This document shows positions 42,983-53,900 of a stretch of DNA of 64,000 nt, one piece after another. Numbering within the stretch: the stretch's first letter is position 1; each line of letters opens with the position of its first letter. Source of the DNA: Gari tellinella (Eukaryota; Mollusca; Bivalvia; Cardiida; Psammobiidae). The notes below the pieces were generated by a model that was given only the letters and a program-made list of their open reading frames with translations, had not been told where the DNA came from and did no database searches. Location of the stretch: assembly GCA_922989275.2 (NCBI GenBank), contig OV277856.1:54011358-54075357 (forward strand), read 5' to 3'. A program made the translations under genes and the position numbers.

Positions 42983-43193
42983 AACGTAGTCATCTGCGAA
43001 TTACATTTCTTCCCTTTTGTTTTTAAAGTTGAAATTCAAATCACATAACATAATTGTTTAAAACAAATACACGTACAAACACTTACGCACTGATATAAAT
43101 TAAAGGAAAGGGCAACTGCTTTGCACATTGTTTACAACCTATTCTAATATGAGTTTCAAACAGGAACCAGGTTCCAATATGGGGTTCCTGTTT

Positions 43194-43443
43194 TACAGTG
43201 GATAATGTGTTATTCTTTTCCAATAAACGCGTTTACGCTAAAACTATTATTTACAGTGCAAACAGTTTGGAGCCTGATCAGACGCCGGGGAACCTGGCGT
43301 CTGATCAGGCTCCAAACCGTTTGCCACCAAGATAAACAAGAATTATCAGAATTGTCCAAAAGTTGTTCTTTTCTACGTGTTAGTGCTTTGCGTACGTTTG
43401 CGTTTGCGTTTAAACGGGAAAGAATAACACATTCCCCACTGTA
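43194..43443 (+). mobile_element. Family A MITE
   Basis: Complete. Immediately left of it is a small palindrome CAGGAACCAGGTTCC..GGGGTTCCTG. Confidence 0.9.
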
Positions 43444-43514
43444 TCTTTGTCATCAATAATTGATTATTATCTGTATTCACAGTGCTACACTCGTTTCCCA
43501 CAATTGGAACCCTA

Positions 43515-43740
43515 ACCCTAACGCATTCACCCCTGAAACTTTAATAGGCTAGTTAAATTTCCAATTAATTCTAACTAGACTTTAGGGCTGATTTTAACAA
43601 TATATTGCAAATTTAAAAAGAGTGCAGATCCTTATCAGAGGGCTCCTACAGGAGCCCTCTGATAAAGGTCTACACTGTTTGCATTGGACAAACGTATATA
43701 CTATTTGTTAATAACGTCGCCAAGGTTGATTGTGTCATAT
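43515..43740 (-). mobile_element. Family D MITE
   Basis: Hairpin GAGGGCTCCTACAGGAGCCC with CTACACTGTTTGCATTGGAC beyond it; left end CGCATTCACCCCTGAAAC. Confidence 0.65.
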
Positions 43741-43825
43741 GGTTGGAAATGAATTTAACTTGATTATTCCTGAAGCTCCAAATGAACATCCTACAGACCT
43801 TGCTACCTTGGCATGGTTCAGGGGC

Positions 43826-44048
43826 TTAACCCATTACCATATGAATACGCCTTTTTACACCTCTAATTCATTCCTCCTCTGAAGAAATATTTCCATTTTA
43901 TATAGTCTTGAATATTTAGCATAATAACTATTTTCTAGATACACGTAGATAGTCGCTTAAAGCTTAGGTGCATTCTGTTTTACTTTCAACCTGCTTTAAG
44001 TGGTAACCTGTCTTCAAAACTATAAAAAGGCTATGGGTAATGGGTTAA
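43826..44048 (-). mobile_element. Family B MITE with half hairpin
   Basis: Ends TTAACCCATTACCATATGA and CTATGGGTAATGGGTTAA. The left arm of the hairpin is deleted. Confidence 0.75.
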
Positions 44049-44254
44049 AGTAATAATGGTTTCTATTTATTAGACCGAGATGATCCTTTCCACCAAGAAC
44101 TGAAAGGAAGTCAGGTCGTTGGTTTTGATTTCATGCGCTGCTTTGAAATGAATGGTATTAGCTTTTCTTGAAAATATCAGGATCTCATCTCATTACCCCT
44201 CATCATTCATCGGCGCTATATGATCTATTTTGTGTCGCAGTGTCGTAAAATCCA

Positions 44255-44748
44255 ACTCATCATCATTCAAATGGACAACTTGAACATCTAATTAAGTCTT
44301 TTAAAGTCCAAATATTTATGGTTAATCTTATTATGTAAAGAATATATTGCAAACAGTACATATGCTGATCAGAGGGCCTCCTGCAGAAAGCCTCCGATTC
44401 GGTCTAAACTGTTTGCATAGGACAGATGTACAGTGGAGAATCTTTTATTCTTTCCCGTTTAAACGCAAACGTACGCAAACGCAAAGCACTAAAACGTAGA
44501 AAAGAACAACTTTTGGACAATTCTGATATTTCATGTTTATCTTGGTGGCAAACAGTTTGGTGCCTGATCAGACGCCGGGATACCCGGCGTCTGATCTGGC
44601 TCCAAACTATTTGCACTGTACATAATAGTTTTAGCGTAAACGCGTTTATTGGGAAAGATTAACAGATTCTCCACTGTACTCTCTACAGGTACATAGTTTG
44701 AAGATGAAAAGTATACTCGTCGTAAGTGTTCAATAGGTCAACTCATTT
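44255..44748 (-). mobile_element. Family D MITE split by family A
   Basis: D sequence before (hairpin 44349-44416, then CATAGGACAGATG) and after (CAGGTACATAGTTTGAAG..CTCGTCGTAAG) flanks the A copy, which sits in a TA. Confidence 0.6.
44429..44678 (-). mobile_element. Family A MITE
   Basis: Complete. The hairpin loop side reads CGGGATACCCGG, a single change from the usual GGGTTACCC. Confidence 0.92.
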
Positions 44749-44997
44749 ACCATTGAAACATTTAATGGACAATTCCTATTTTAAAAAACGCCTAGCCGAT
44801 TTTGACTATTAAACATTTAAACAATTAAATATATTTCAAAATGACAAACAGTGTAGACCGTGATCAGAGAGCTCTTTAAGGAGCCCTCTGATCAGGGTAT
44901 ACAATGTTTGCATGGAACAAGTGTAATCTTAAAAAGGTACGTTGTTTGTAAATGACGAGTATGATCGTCGCTAGGGTTGAATGTGTTAAATGATTGA
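44749..44997 (-). mobile_element. Family D MITE
   Basis: Hairpin GACAAACAGTGTAGACCGTG..CAGGGTATACAATGTTTGC; right end GCTAGGGTTGAATGTGTTAA. Confidence 0.8.
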
Positions 44998-45339
44998 GTT
45001 CATTTTTTTCTGGGAGTACTTTTCCCTTGCTTAAATATCTCTGAAGCATTAATGGTAATGTACAAAAAAGACTGTGTTATACAAAACTATCTGCTTGGTG
45101 TTGAACATTAATCTCAGCAAACATGACCGCCGTTTTGATAGGTGTTATTGCTAATGATTGTGGTATTTTATCTTTGAAATCCGTGTTGTCGATTCGAAAT
45201 TGATTAGACCCTTAGATATCCTTTACCGTAAGAAAAATGCATATATGAAATTAACTATAACGAATGTCATTCAATCCAACGGTCTTTCTTGTTATGGTAG
45301 CAAAAAATATTTTGTTTATTGCTTTTTATACAGTTGATT
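44998..45339. other. Intergenic, nothing recognised
   Basis: AT-rich, no gene or repeat signal that I can name. Confidence 0.4.
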
Positions 45340-45549
45340 TTAACTCTTTGCACGGTAGCGGCGGAATTGTGATTAATTGTGCAAATAGTTTGGATCCTGA
45401 TGAGACGCCGCATGATGCGGCGTCTCCTTAGGATCCAAACTGTTTGACACTGACTGTTTTAAAAAGAAATTTTGAAAATTCTAATTTTAGAACAGAAGCA
45501 GACAACAAATATTGCAGATGAAACAATTACCCAGCATGCAAAGCGTTAA
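45340..45549 (+). mobile_element. Family C MITE
   Basis: TTAACTCTTTGCACGGTAGC start and CATGCAAAGCGTTAA end. Hairpin GCAAATAGTTTGGATCCTG..TAGGATCCAAACTGTTTG around GAGACGCCG. Confidence 0.8.
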
Positions 45550-45557
45550 TAATTTGG

Positions 45558-45761
45558 TACAGTAATACATTTGTATTACGATCACAAATTTGCGTAAAAT
45601 TACTTGATGTTAAATGCAGAAGACTGCTTAAAGCAGGGTGACAAAAAAAAACAGAAAGTTCTTTTATGAGCTTTCTGATTTACTGTTAGCTTGATTTAAG
45701 CTGTCACCTGTCTTTTATGCAGCCAATTAGCATTCTGTGTCGTAACAGTAACTTTACTGTA
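45558..45761 (+). mobile_element. Family E MITE
   Basis: TACAGTAATACATTTGTATT start and GTAACAGTAACTTTACTGTA end; hairpin tip GAAAGTTCTTTTATGAGCTT. Confidence 0.75.
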
Positions 45762-46169
45762 TAACATGTCTGCAAAAGTTGTCATCTGTAAGTATTCACG
45801 TACACTGTACACACTTTATCGACATTAAGGTGATAAGTTCAGTGTTAAACAGTTTGGAGACTGACGAAAATCCGAGTTACTCGGCTTCTCATCTGGGTCA
45901 AAACTAATTGCATCATAAATTCACACATTAGTCTACATGACTTGCAGACTGGTACATGTAATAGTCTAATTGAACACACGCAAATGGTAAACAATGTCAA
46001 GGTAGCATTGAACTAAAAATGGTACGCAACATTCCACTATCTACAAAATGACTCGCACCCAAACTTAATAGATACACGAGTTTCGCTTTAAAAGTGTACG
46101 GTATCAGTCGTAACAAGACTAACAAAATGTCCGAGGCGAAGCCCGGCCGTTTGCAATGGACAGTTATTG

Positions 46170-46340
46170 AGAATGAATAACATCATTTAAAATAGCGCAG
46201 CTGTCTCGTGCTGTACGAGGATCATGCTTATTTTAAGGTGGAAAGTGTACGACTATATATATAGATCCGATGTTACCCTGTTATCTATTTACCATTATGA
46301 GCTATCCTGTTCTAAAGATAACCCCGACAGGTCAGAATAG
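46170..46340 (-). repeat. Interspersed repeat K
   Basis: 'gcagctgtctcgtgctgtacgag..ggaaagtgtacgactatata..gttaccctgttatctattta' is the reverse of segments at about 53120-53297 and 54805-54957. Confidence 0.75.
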
Positions 46341-46341
46341 A

Positions 46342-46710
46342 ACAATACCCACAGGCACTCGATGACAGGATCGATATAAATTCCCGTGTCCCTTCTCATA
46401 TATAAATAATACAAGGTATCTCCCTCGCCATCTTTATAAGCAACGGAAGTTCTAGATATTATACCCTGACCCGGCTAGCTCGCGGTTTTGTAAGGTCCTT
46501 TCGGGAACCAGCGTATTGTTACTCTCCGTTCATTCTCCGTTTGGTTCCCTAGATGTCCGTACAGAACCGCGCGCTAGCCGGGTCAAGGATACAATAACAG
46601 CACTTCCGTTCTTTATAAAGATGGCGTAAGGGATACCTTGTATTATTTATATATGAGAAGGGACACGGGAATTTATATCGATCCTGTCATCGAGTGCCTG
46701 TGACAATACC
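46342..46710. repeat. 8-bp target duplication ACAATACC around a fold-back element
   Basis: ACAATACC occurs at 46342-46349 and 46703-46710, directly outside the inverted ends. Confidence 0.88.
46350..46702. mobile_element. Fold-back element, 353 bp
   Basis: Inverted ends CACAGGCACTCGATGACAGG and CCTGTCATCGAGTGCCTGTG continue as arms of about 150 bp (through AAATTCCCGTGTCCCTTCTC and GCTAGC) to a loop near 46540. It is non-coding. The 8-bp duplication is what hAT-type transposases produce. Confidence 0.88.
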
Positions 46711-46884
46711 AGCACATTTTATTGAAGATTGTAAAACAACAAAACACATACAAAGTGCTTATGACTTTATTTGTTTCTATCATTCACGACACAATGTATC
46801 AACATAATATCGCTACTGTAAACGTAATGTCTCTTTTCTAACAGCTCACAGGGGGTATGTTATTCCAGACAGTCTTTTTTGTGC

Positions 46885-47132
46885 TACAGTGGAGAAAACA
46901 TTAATCGTTCCCGTTTAAACGCAAACGAAACGCAAACGCAATAAACTAAAATGGAGAAAATGACAATATTTTGATTCTAAATTTTCATTATAATACGAGT
47001 TGCAAACAGTTTGAAGCCTGATCAGACGCCGGGTTACCCGGCGTCTGATCTGGCTCCAAACTGTTTGCGTTATAATTAATAGTTTTAGCGTAAACGTGTT
47101 TATTGGGAAGGAGTAACGTTTTCTCAACTGTA
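46885..47132 (-). mobile_element. Family A MITE
   Basis: Complete; GAGAAAAC-end subtype with an ACGAAACGCAAACGC stretch. Confidence 0.9.
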
Positions 47133-47230
47133 TAAATACACTGAATAAATGTCTTCTCCACTTTAGAGTGAAACATCGATTCTCGAAGTCGTTATTGAAA
47201 GTCGAACTTAGCAGTATTTCAAAGTCTGGG

Positions 47231-47470
47231 TACAGTGGAGAATGTGTTATTCTTTCCTAATAAACGCGTTTACGCTAAAACTATTTTTGCATTGCAAACA
47301 GTTTGGAGCCAGATCAGACGCCGGGTAACCCGGCGTCTGATCAGGCTCCAAACTGTTTGCCACCAAGATGAACAAGAATTATCAGAAAGTTGTTCTTTTC
47401 TACGTTTTAGTGCTTTGCGTTTGCGTACGTTTGCGTTTAAACGGGAAAAAATAACAGATTCTCCACTGTA
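47231..47470 (+). mobile_element. Family A MITE
   Basis: Complete; a short deletion in the right half (TTATCAGAAAGTTG). Confidence 0.92.
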
Positions 47471-47800
47471 TGTCGAATTGAGCGATATTTATCTTATGAA
47501 ATACGGGTAATATTTGATTTAGCGAGGTTGAATTTTCATTGGAAAAGCAACGTTTTAAGCTATATCAGATGGCAGGTAAATTCGTGTCTTATCTAGCTCA
47601 AACTCTTCACAATTGTAACAAAACTAGGTGTCTGCATTGATAATAGTATCAGTTTAGTTTGGAACACCCCACTATAACATGTACAAGGTAAACTCCTTCA
47701 CTGCGTTATAAAGCGAATAAATGTCAGAGTAACAGCGTTTCAGCTGGATCCAAGCGGTTTTACAAATAGAAGTCCAAGTCTCGATTTCCAGGAAATGAAA

Positions 47801-47902
47801 TTAGTCATCATTAGTTATTATTGCTTGCACTCCAAATTGGTCGCTCAATGGAAGGGTCTGGCTGTTGTATGTGATAGATCCATCATCGGTTGTGAAAACT
47901 CT
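47801..47902 (-). CDS. EEP gene exon 9: His-to-Gln site 2 and stop
   Basis: Acceptor AATTTTCAG|AGAGTT. 33 codons from RVFTTDDGSI to IITNDD, with stop TAA at 47803-47801. The C-terminal SDH of the family reads SDQ (codon CAA). Confidence 0.87.
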   Translation of the reverse strand, partial: RVFTTDDGSITYNSQTLPLSDQFGVQAIITNDD

Positions 47903-50900
47903 CTGAAAATTAAAATAAAAGTTACATGAAACTAAATTAACCGATTATGTACAAAACCCGGGAAATGAAGAAATTAGGTAAAGATGATAAGACGTTTTTC
48001 TTCCCGTTCAAACACAAACGAAACGCAAATGCATTACAATGGAGAAATTGATAACTTTGACAATCCTAAATTTTCAGTTTAAGGAGAATGTGACAGATAG
48101 ACAAACGGACATACAACTATTGACATGTATACATCATAAACGAATCTATTACGTGTACTATTTCTTGTGCGTTTGATCATAAATTAGATATCTTCGTTCG
48201 TTTACATGTTACAGGCAATCGTCAGTTGGGATCCTGATCAGAAATCGTGGTTAGGTGTGTAATCTAGATCGATATTGTTTGCTTAGTTTAGTGTTGAGCT
48301 TGGCACTGAAGATATTAGGCAGCTTACATTTATCTCTCGATAATCTCACCACCTTTATGTATATAGTGGAGAAAACGTTATTCGTTCCCATTTAATCTCA
48401 AACGAAACGCAAACGATACGCAAACAAAACATTAAAATGGAGAAAATGACAATATTCATTTAAAGCTGAGTGGCAAACAGTTTGGAGCCCGATCAGACGC
48501 CGGGTTACCCGGCGTCTGATCTGGCTCCAAACTGTTTGTAATTGAAATAAGTTTTATCGTAAAAGCGTTTATTGGGAAAGAATAACGTTTTCTTCACTGT
48601 ACGTGTCCCAGTCGTCTATACTCGGCTCCAGAAAACCTGGATGGCAACAGCATGGTCATGATATTCATTAACAAGACTGCGCGTTCAATAAACGCTTATG
48701 CCCCCGGTGGTATCCTGGACAATATATTCTGAATATTTTCTAAGTCAAAATTATGTCAAAGTCAAACTGAGCTTTGGTATTATTGGTGAGTTGGTAATGG
48801 CCCAAGGCAATAACTGTATAAGTATCGAAGCATTGTAGTAAACAGTGTTGATGCTAGACGAAACGGTAAAATCTAGTTAACCGAGAGAGAGCCCATTTAA
48901 AATATTCTAATTTAAAATTAGGTCAAGGTCAATAATCACATTTTGGTGATATTGGTGGATAGGGAGTGGTCAAAGGCAACAACTGTATAAGTATCAAAGT
49001 ATTGTAGTCAGTTGTGTTGATGCTAGACGAAACGGTAAAATCTACTTAACCTTGTTACGGACACACGCACGGACAGGACAATTACTATATGCCCTCCGCA
49101 TCTATGGATGCCGGGGGCATAAAAATAGAGTTACTTTAATTTACTGTCTCACGACAGCATATTATATTAGTTTCATCTATCTCGAGTGTCTGGCGAGTAC
49201 TGGGTAGAGTCGTATTTGAAATGTATACACAGATCTTCTCTACAAAACCACCCAGTGAGAGTCAAAGAGTGCGTGTTCAGAGGGAGTTGCTATAGGAGGG
49301 AAAGGGAAAAATAAGACTTGTCCTACATTTGTAAACAGCTTGAATCCAGTTCAGAGGCCGCGTAACGTGGCGTCCGATCTGGATTCAAGCTGTTTACTAT
49401 CATTATACATGAATTCCTTGTCAAACTGTCCACTGAATCATAATCATTGGAAGAAACGATATCCTGGGAGAAATGACATATGACAACGGTAAAGTCCAAC
49501 AAAGAGCGTGCTTCGGCCCCCAAAGTTGAAGCGCAAAGGTCCTCATCGAAATGCCGCCCTGCCCTTTCAATAAAATCGGCTTATAAAAATGCTATTATAC
49601 ATGTACCAACAATGTTTTATACCTGAATTTGTCGAATTTGTAAGCCCTTTCCAAAGAAACCAGAGGTAATGTAATTCTCATTGGCCACATTGTATGGGTT
49701 TTCATCCCTGTCACAGACTGTACACTCAGAAACAGGTACGGTATAAAACTTGTCGTCCAGGGCAACGTAGCTAGCTATAAATATAATATCGGCTGCTTTA
49801 ATCAGTGTCCAATAAAAGGGACATGGGAAAATAGTGTAGACTCTGATCAGACACTACATAATGCGGCGTCTGATCAGAGTCTACACTGTTTGCCAGTAGG
49901 AATCTCAATTTAAACAACACAAAATAAAATTTAGAGCAGGTACAGTGGAGAATACGTTATTCTTTCCCGTTTAAACGAAACGAAACCGAAACGCAAAACG
50001 CTAAAACGTAGAAAGTGCAACTTTTGGACAATTCTGATAATTCATTTTTATCTTGGTGGCAAACAGTTTGGAGCCTGATCAGACGCCTGGTTACCTGGCG
50101 TCTGATCTGGCTCCAAACTGTTTGCAATTGAAATTATAGTTTTAGCGTAAACGCGTTTATTGGGAAAGAATAACATTTTCTCCACTGTATCCTTTAGAGA
50201 AAAAATATTAATCATAAAGTTTAATATTTTATTCTAATACGCCAAGAAATGTAGCGCCGTTGCTTCGATTCAAATTAAGGTTAAATTATGTGTTAGAATC
50301 GAAATAATTTACTACCAGGTTTTTATTTTGCAATCGAACACTGGACCTAAAGGCCTCGTGATTTAATTACTATGCATCTGAACTCCTACCAGTGTTAGAT
50401 TGCACGATAAAACACTGGTATGAATTTACTATTTCTCAAATAAGCAACTTTAAAGAGGCTCGCAACCGGATTTAGCATTAAAAATGGTAATTTGTAAATA
50501 TATGTCAAATGATTATATAAATGGGTAAGATTTAGTTTCGGATAATAAATTCTGTTAAAAAATGCATTTCCAAAAAAAAAGAAGCTCTGGTGGGATTCGA
50601 ACCCGTGACCCTCCATTGCGGAGACAAAGAAAAATGAGGACACGCCCACGGACGCTCTCTATATATATGGTAGCGAATGAACGTACTTCACTGGTAGCGC
50701 TTAATACTACATTATTCGGCTCCGGTTTATGTCAGAGCCCGTGTAGAGAAGCAACAACAACAAAACCGTCAGCTGACGCTATTGAAAAACGATGGAATAT
50801 ATCTAAAAAAACTAAGATTCGGTGACGATTCTTGAGACTTTTTGGACTAATATTTTTTTAATGTCAGAAGCCAAATAATGCCACAACTTTGCTTTTATTT

Positions 50901-53900
50901 GAGTATTTTATTTTATTTTGACAAGTACACCATCCGGCTGCGAGTCGCTAATTTTTTTTCACTGAAATGCTTTTAGACCCAAATGTCTTGCATGTATCCT
51001 AAACTTATATTTTCTTGTTTATATACTCAGCCAAAAAAGAAAGTACCCACATTTGTTTTCTAAATTATCAGCGTTTTATTCATACACTGTATTTTAATTT
51101 TAATTCATAGAAAGAAGCAGACGCCATGAAATCATTGTGGCTAAATACCTTGTACATTGTATTGAAAATAAAAGGTTCATAACTCTTTATGAAAACAGCA
51201 TTTTTGCTTAGAATTTTTGTTCCATGGAATTGAAACAATTGTACTCATATTCAGCAGCTAGAACTTTTCCTGAAAGAAAGTAAAATCACATTACTTTCAT
51301 TCTTGACAATATTAACGGCGTTATTGAGACTAGAAGTCTTATAATATCAAATTACCTCCCTTTGCATTGAAATAAGAACTTTAAGTGTTCAATTTTCGTT
51401 GCTTGTGTCATTTAACCTAAATGTTTTTACTGGAATTCATTGGTGATCGTATGGGCCTTAAAAACCTCAAACAAAACTGAAGTTGATAAAGTACTTTTAA
51501 AGATATGGAGCTTGAAAATTTACTGAATGTATAGTAAAAGTTAACAAGTGGGCAACTTACCTTTTTGCTGCGTATATTAAAATGGCCTGCAAATAGCCCC
51601 GATTTAAATCCTATAGAACATATGTGGGACGAAATAGGACGTCGTGTTCGAACAAATCACACAATCAATACGGTAAATGACTTTGCATCAGCATTACAAG
51701 TTAAATTGAACAATTTTCCTGCGTCATTATTACAGCGTTACGTCAACAGCGTTCGCCGCCGATTCATGCCATGCATTGGACAAAATGGTGGATTCATGAG
51801 ATAACGACTCCAAATTCAATACTTACAGCCTAATTTGGGTGCTTATACCACATTCAAAATGAAATTAAACCTTTCTTGTTTGTGAACGCAGTCTTATCAA
51901 AGAAAGTGTCATTTTTGAAATCGACCCCTATGTTATTTCACTCAATATTTTACAATAAAAAAATATCGTGTCGACTTCAATTTTTCACAGAACGTCACTA
52001 AGCAATTGTTCTTCAATCCAGATAAAAAGAATAGTCAGAAAATAATTCAGTTCCTAGTATATAGATAGAAATATACGATGGGTACTTTTTTGGCTGAGTA
52101 TATATAAAAAAAAATTATGCGTTTGACATAAATTTACAAATTCCTTTTTTATGCAAAATCTGGTTACCAGTCTATTTTAAGTTGAAACTGAAAGATACAT
52201 GTACCGTCGTGGTGTGGAGGTATAAAAAAATTTCACCATACCTTCAATTGTTCCGTTTATGCCATCTCCAGGCAAGCCGCAGCTGAAGTCCCCAAGAATT
52301 AGAACTTCACCCATAAACCCATATGTTGTTCTCAGATTGTTGACTTCATATATTAAATTTTGCGCAGAATAGCTAGTCAAACTGTGTGCAGGGCCGACAT
52401 ATACTGAAATTAAAGAACAATGAGCATAAATGGACAAAGTAGTGATTTGTGTAAAGTACAATGTAAGTATCAAAATAGACTCTTACATTTGCCGTTTGTC
52501 TTGCACTCCTGGGGCCCGTTTTACTAAACTAGTTACGCAATTTTTTGGCGTAAGTCAAAATTTTAAATTTTAATTTAAATTGTTTATTATCACTTGCTAC
52601 AAACAGCAAAAAGGTAGATCAGAGGACGCGCTTTTAGCGCGTCCTCTGATCTGGCTATTTGCTGTTTGCAAACGTTTATGATCGAAAAATAAGAGTTAAA
52701 CGATTTTGACTTACACAAATTTTTTGCTAAGTTGTTTAGTAAAACGGGCCCCAGTTTCCCAATTTGGGGGACAAAGATTGTGCGTGTTCGTAGGGGTAGC
52801 TATGAGGGAATCGACACATATTTAAAAACAGATTAATAACGGCGTTTGAACTAGATTCAAGTTCTGTGTCGCTCGTCATGTTTTGATACGTAAAAATGTC
52901 AAATATGCAAAACATAGCAGACAATAATTTTACGTAGACGATATAGCAGCTACCGTTTGAACAATTTTATAATTTTTTAAAATTGGTTTCATACAACACT
53001 CCCTCACAACAACGGCCCTGTGAACGACGACTATCCTTACAATGCTTGGCGTCGTTTCCCAAGCAAGACAACTGTCCAACCTATTCACTGTCGCAATAGC
53101 TAAATGAACGGTTGCTCAAGAGCTGTTATTGTCCGATTTTTTTGACCTGTCAGAGTTATGTTTAGAACAGAATAGTTCATAATGGTAAATAGATAACAGG
53201 ATAACATTGGATCTAGAGTCCATGTATATAGTCGTACACCTTCCAACTTCAGATAAGCATGATCCTTATGCAGCACGATACAGCTGTGTTAATTTTACTG
53301 ATATGTTATTCCTTCTCAACAAACGTGTATATGCTTAAAACTATGTCCATTGCAAACAGGTTGGAGCCAGATTAGACGCCGGGTAACCCGGCGTCTGATC
53401 AAGCTCCAACCTATTTGCCACTTAGATTAAGATAACTAAATTTCTACAGTTTAGTGTATTGTGTTTGCGTTTATTCGGGACTCTACTGTACATCACACAC
53501 AATAAGCTTTTCGTATCCCTGACTGACAGTACGGAAATCAGCGAGTACGGTGATTATCTTTTAAAATTTTAAACAGTTCCAATCTAAAAATAACTGATAG
53601 GTCAGAAGAAAACACTAATAAAACACAGCAAGACTATACACGGAAAAGGCAGATTGACAACCTTTGTTTATTTCTAAATCCGTCAGATAATATTCCATGC
53701 TTCATCTTTGTTCGGAAAAAAAAAGATCCCTTAACCTATTACTGAATAGACTTATTTATAGATTTGAAGACAGGTTACCATTTAAAGCAGATTGAAAGTA
53801 AAGCAGAAAGCACCTTCAATCTTGCTTTAACCCTTTACCTCAGACTGATGTGACCACTTAAAGCAGATTGAAAGTAAAGCAGAATGTGCCTTAAGGCACA

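Noticed and set aside
43506..43522. Telomere-like CCCTAACCCTAACGC
   Set aside because: Only two units, located at the end of a family D element.
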